The notes under the pieces are model-generated. The model searched no databases and was not told the origin of the DNA. It saw nothing but the letters and a program-made list of their open reading frames with translations. A stretch of 28,788 bases of DNA from Corallochytrium limacisporum (lineage: Eukaryota; Opisthokonta): assembly GCA_002811645.1 (NCBI GenBank), contig PDIP01000123.1, forward strand, positions 17,329 through 46,116, in the 5' to 3' direction. Of the stretch, positions 27,768 through 28,788 are shown piece by piece. The first letter of the stretch is position 1, and the number at the start of each line of letters is the position of its first letter. The translations under genes and the position numbers were made by a program.

Positions 27768-28788
27768 GGCACGGGTATCCCGCCCACATCCTTTAAATTA
27801 GGCCCCCATCACACGCTCTGGAAATTTCACTGTCCAGCAAGCCATTTGGTCCCGCTGGCCATTGGGCTATCTTCATATACCACCATACCGTAATAACGTG
27901 CGCACACCCCGCCCTGACAACTATATAATAGACTACTAGGATATTTTAGTATATACGGACTTAATGAAATACACCCAGAGAAGTTGGCCCCAGGTTTCCC
28001 TTTTTGACGGAACCCGCCTCTCCCCTACCCACTCTTTCTACCCAAAGGCTCTCCCTATCGCTGCCCAAGGGAAAGTGCCCTCCCTTCCCACTCTTTCACG
28101 TTTGCCCATTTCCTGTCTAATCGTTTTACCCGGGAACCGCCGCACTCCCCCTTTTCCCCTCCCCCCCCCCTTTTTTTCCAAAAACTCCCAAATTGCGCCT
28201 CGCCCTCCTCCCGCGGGAAGGGGGTTGGTGGTGGAGGATAGTGGTACCGTGAGTTGGTGGTGGGGTTGAAGGGACACAGTGAAGACAGCCCACCCACTGG
28301 CCCCCCCCCCCCTTCTTTGGGTTTCGTGGGAGGCGGGAAATTAGACTCCCGCGCTCAGGGCCAACCAAGGAGAAGAAAAGGAGAGAGCGAGAGAGCGAGA
28401 GAGCGAGAGAGAGAGAGAGAGAGCGAGCGAGGGCCACAGCCAGCGCAGACCCAACAAAAGAGTAGGGAAAAAGGGTGAGGGAGGAAAAGAGAGTTATCCT
28501 GAGCCCTATAGAAAATGTACTGGTTCCTTTTTGCAATGCACGACGGTTCCTGTTTCATTTTTGTCCAGTATCGGAGCTGGCCGGACCGCGGGTTTTGGAC
28601 TGGGTTCACCGCTGTCGGTGACGGTGCCCCCAGTCGCGTGGGCGCGCGCGAAAATGGCTCCGCCGTAGCGGATCAAGGCCCCCCCCCAAACGAAGAAAAG
28701 AATGAGAACTCAAAAGAAGAGAAAAGGAAATGAAAGTCGACCCGGGCCCAAAAGCTCAGAGCCACCGCCCCCCCGGGGAGGAGGGGGG
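27768..28788. other. Gene-less right end downstream of P450
   Basis: After about 200 AT-rich bases holding the P450 3' end, the sequence becomes homopolymer-rich: C10 at 28161-28170, C12 at 28301-28312, the GA repeat at 28379-28431, C9 at 28679-28687, and C7-G4 at 28768-28778. This resembles the promoter-bearing spacers elsewhere, so the next gene to the right may start from here. ORFs here (up to 136 codons) have no family resemblance. Confidence 0.5.
28379..28431 (+). repeat. GA-rich microsatellite
   Basis: A 53-base stretch of GAGAGAGC-type units grading into pure GA and then GAGC units, read directly. Confidence 0.85.

Overview
This 28.8 kb window is nuclear DNA from a eukaryote. It holds thirteen protein-coding calls covering about 15.9 kb: twelve with recognisable families and one small unknown. 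Every recognised gene reads as a single uninterrupted ORF from ATG to stop at the normal family length, so the genome is very intron-poor. The gene set is cytochrome c1, NOP10, prefoldin 4, TRAPPC2, mL38, glutathione synthetase, a severin-type three-repeat gelsolin protein, a CYP4-like P450 and an SFM1-type SPOUT methyltransferase. It fits a free-living unicellular opisthokont or amoebozoan-grade organism. An intron-poor unicellular holozoan relative is my best guess, but the sequence does not settle the lineage. Eleven of the thirteen ATGs have A at -3, one has G, and only the small unknown has T.

Layout from left to right: a gene-less 0.9 kb; mitoribosomal mL38 (+); NOP10 (-), convergent with mL38; prefoldin subunit 4 (+), divergent from NOP10; the ER E3 ligase Doa10/MARCHF6 (-), convergent with prefoldin; a TMX3-like ER thioredoxin-domain protein (-); a RING-LRAT fusion protein (-); a 2.4 kb spacer; glutathione synthetase (+); SFM1 (-), convergent; TRAPPC2 (+), divergent from SFM1; a 65-residue unknown (-) just downstream of cytochrome c1 (-); a 3.2 kb spacer; severin (+); a 2.1 kb spacer; cytochrome P450 (+); and a 1 kb gene-less end.

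The genes are mostly unrelated housekeeping functions: mitochondrial translation and respiration, pseudouridylation RNP, chaperone, ER quality control and redox, glutathione synthesis, ribosome modification, vesicle tethering and actin severing. There is no sign of an operon, a transposon or a horizontally transferred block. Doa10 and the TMX3-like protein are neighbours that both act in the ER, which may be chance. The most unusual gene is the RING-LRAT fusion. It joins a complete C3HC4 RING to a complete His-His-Cys LRAT/NlpC-type domain followed by a hydrophobic segment.

The spacers are distinctive. They carry at least eighteen G or C homopolymer runs of 8 or more bases (up to C22 followed by G7), poly-A/T runs, GA/CA/TG microsatellites, CCCC-GGGG inverted repeats and G-quadruplex-type tracts. 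The longest G or C run I found inside any coding sequence is six. I found no convincing tRNA, rRNA, snoRNA or mobile element.
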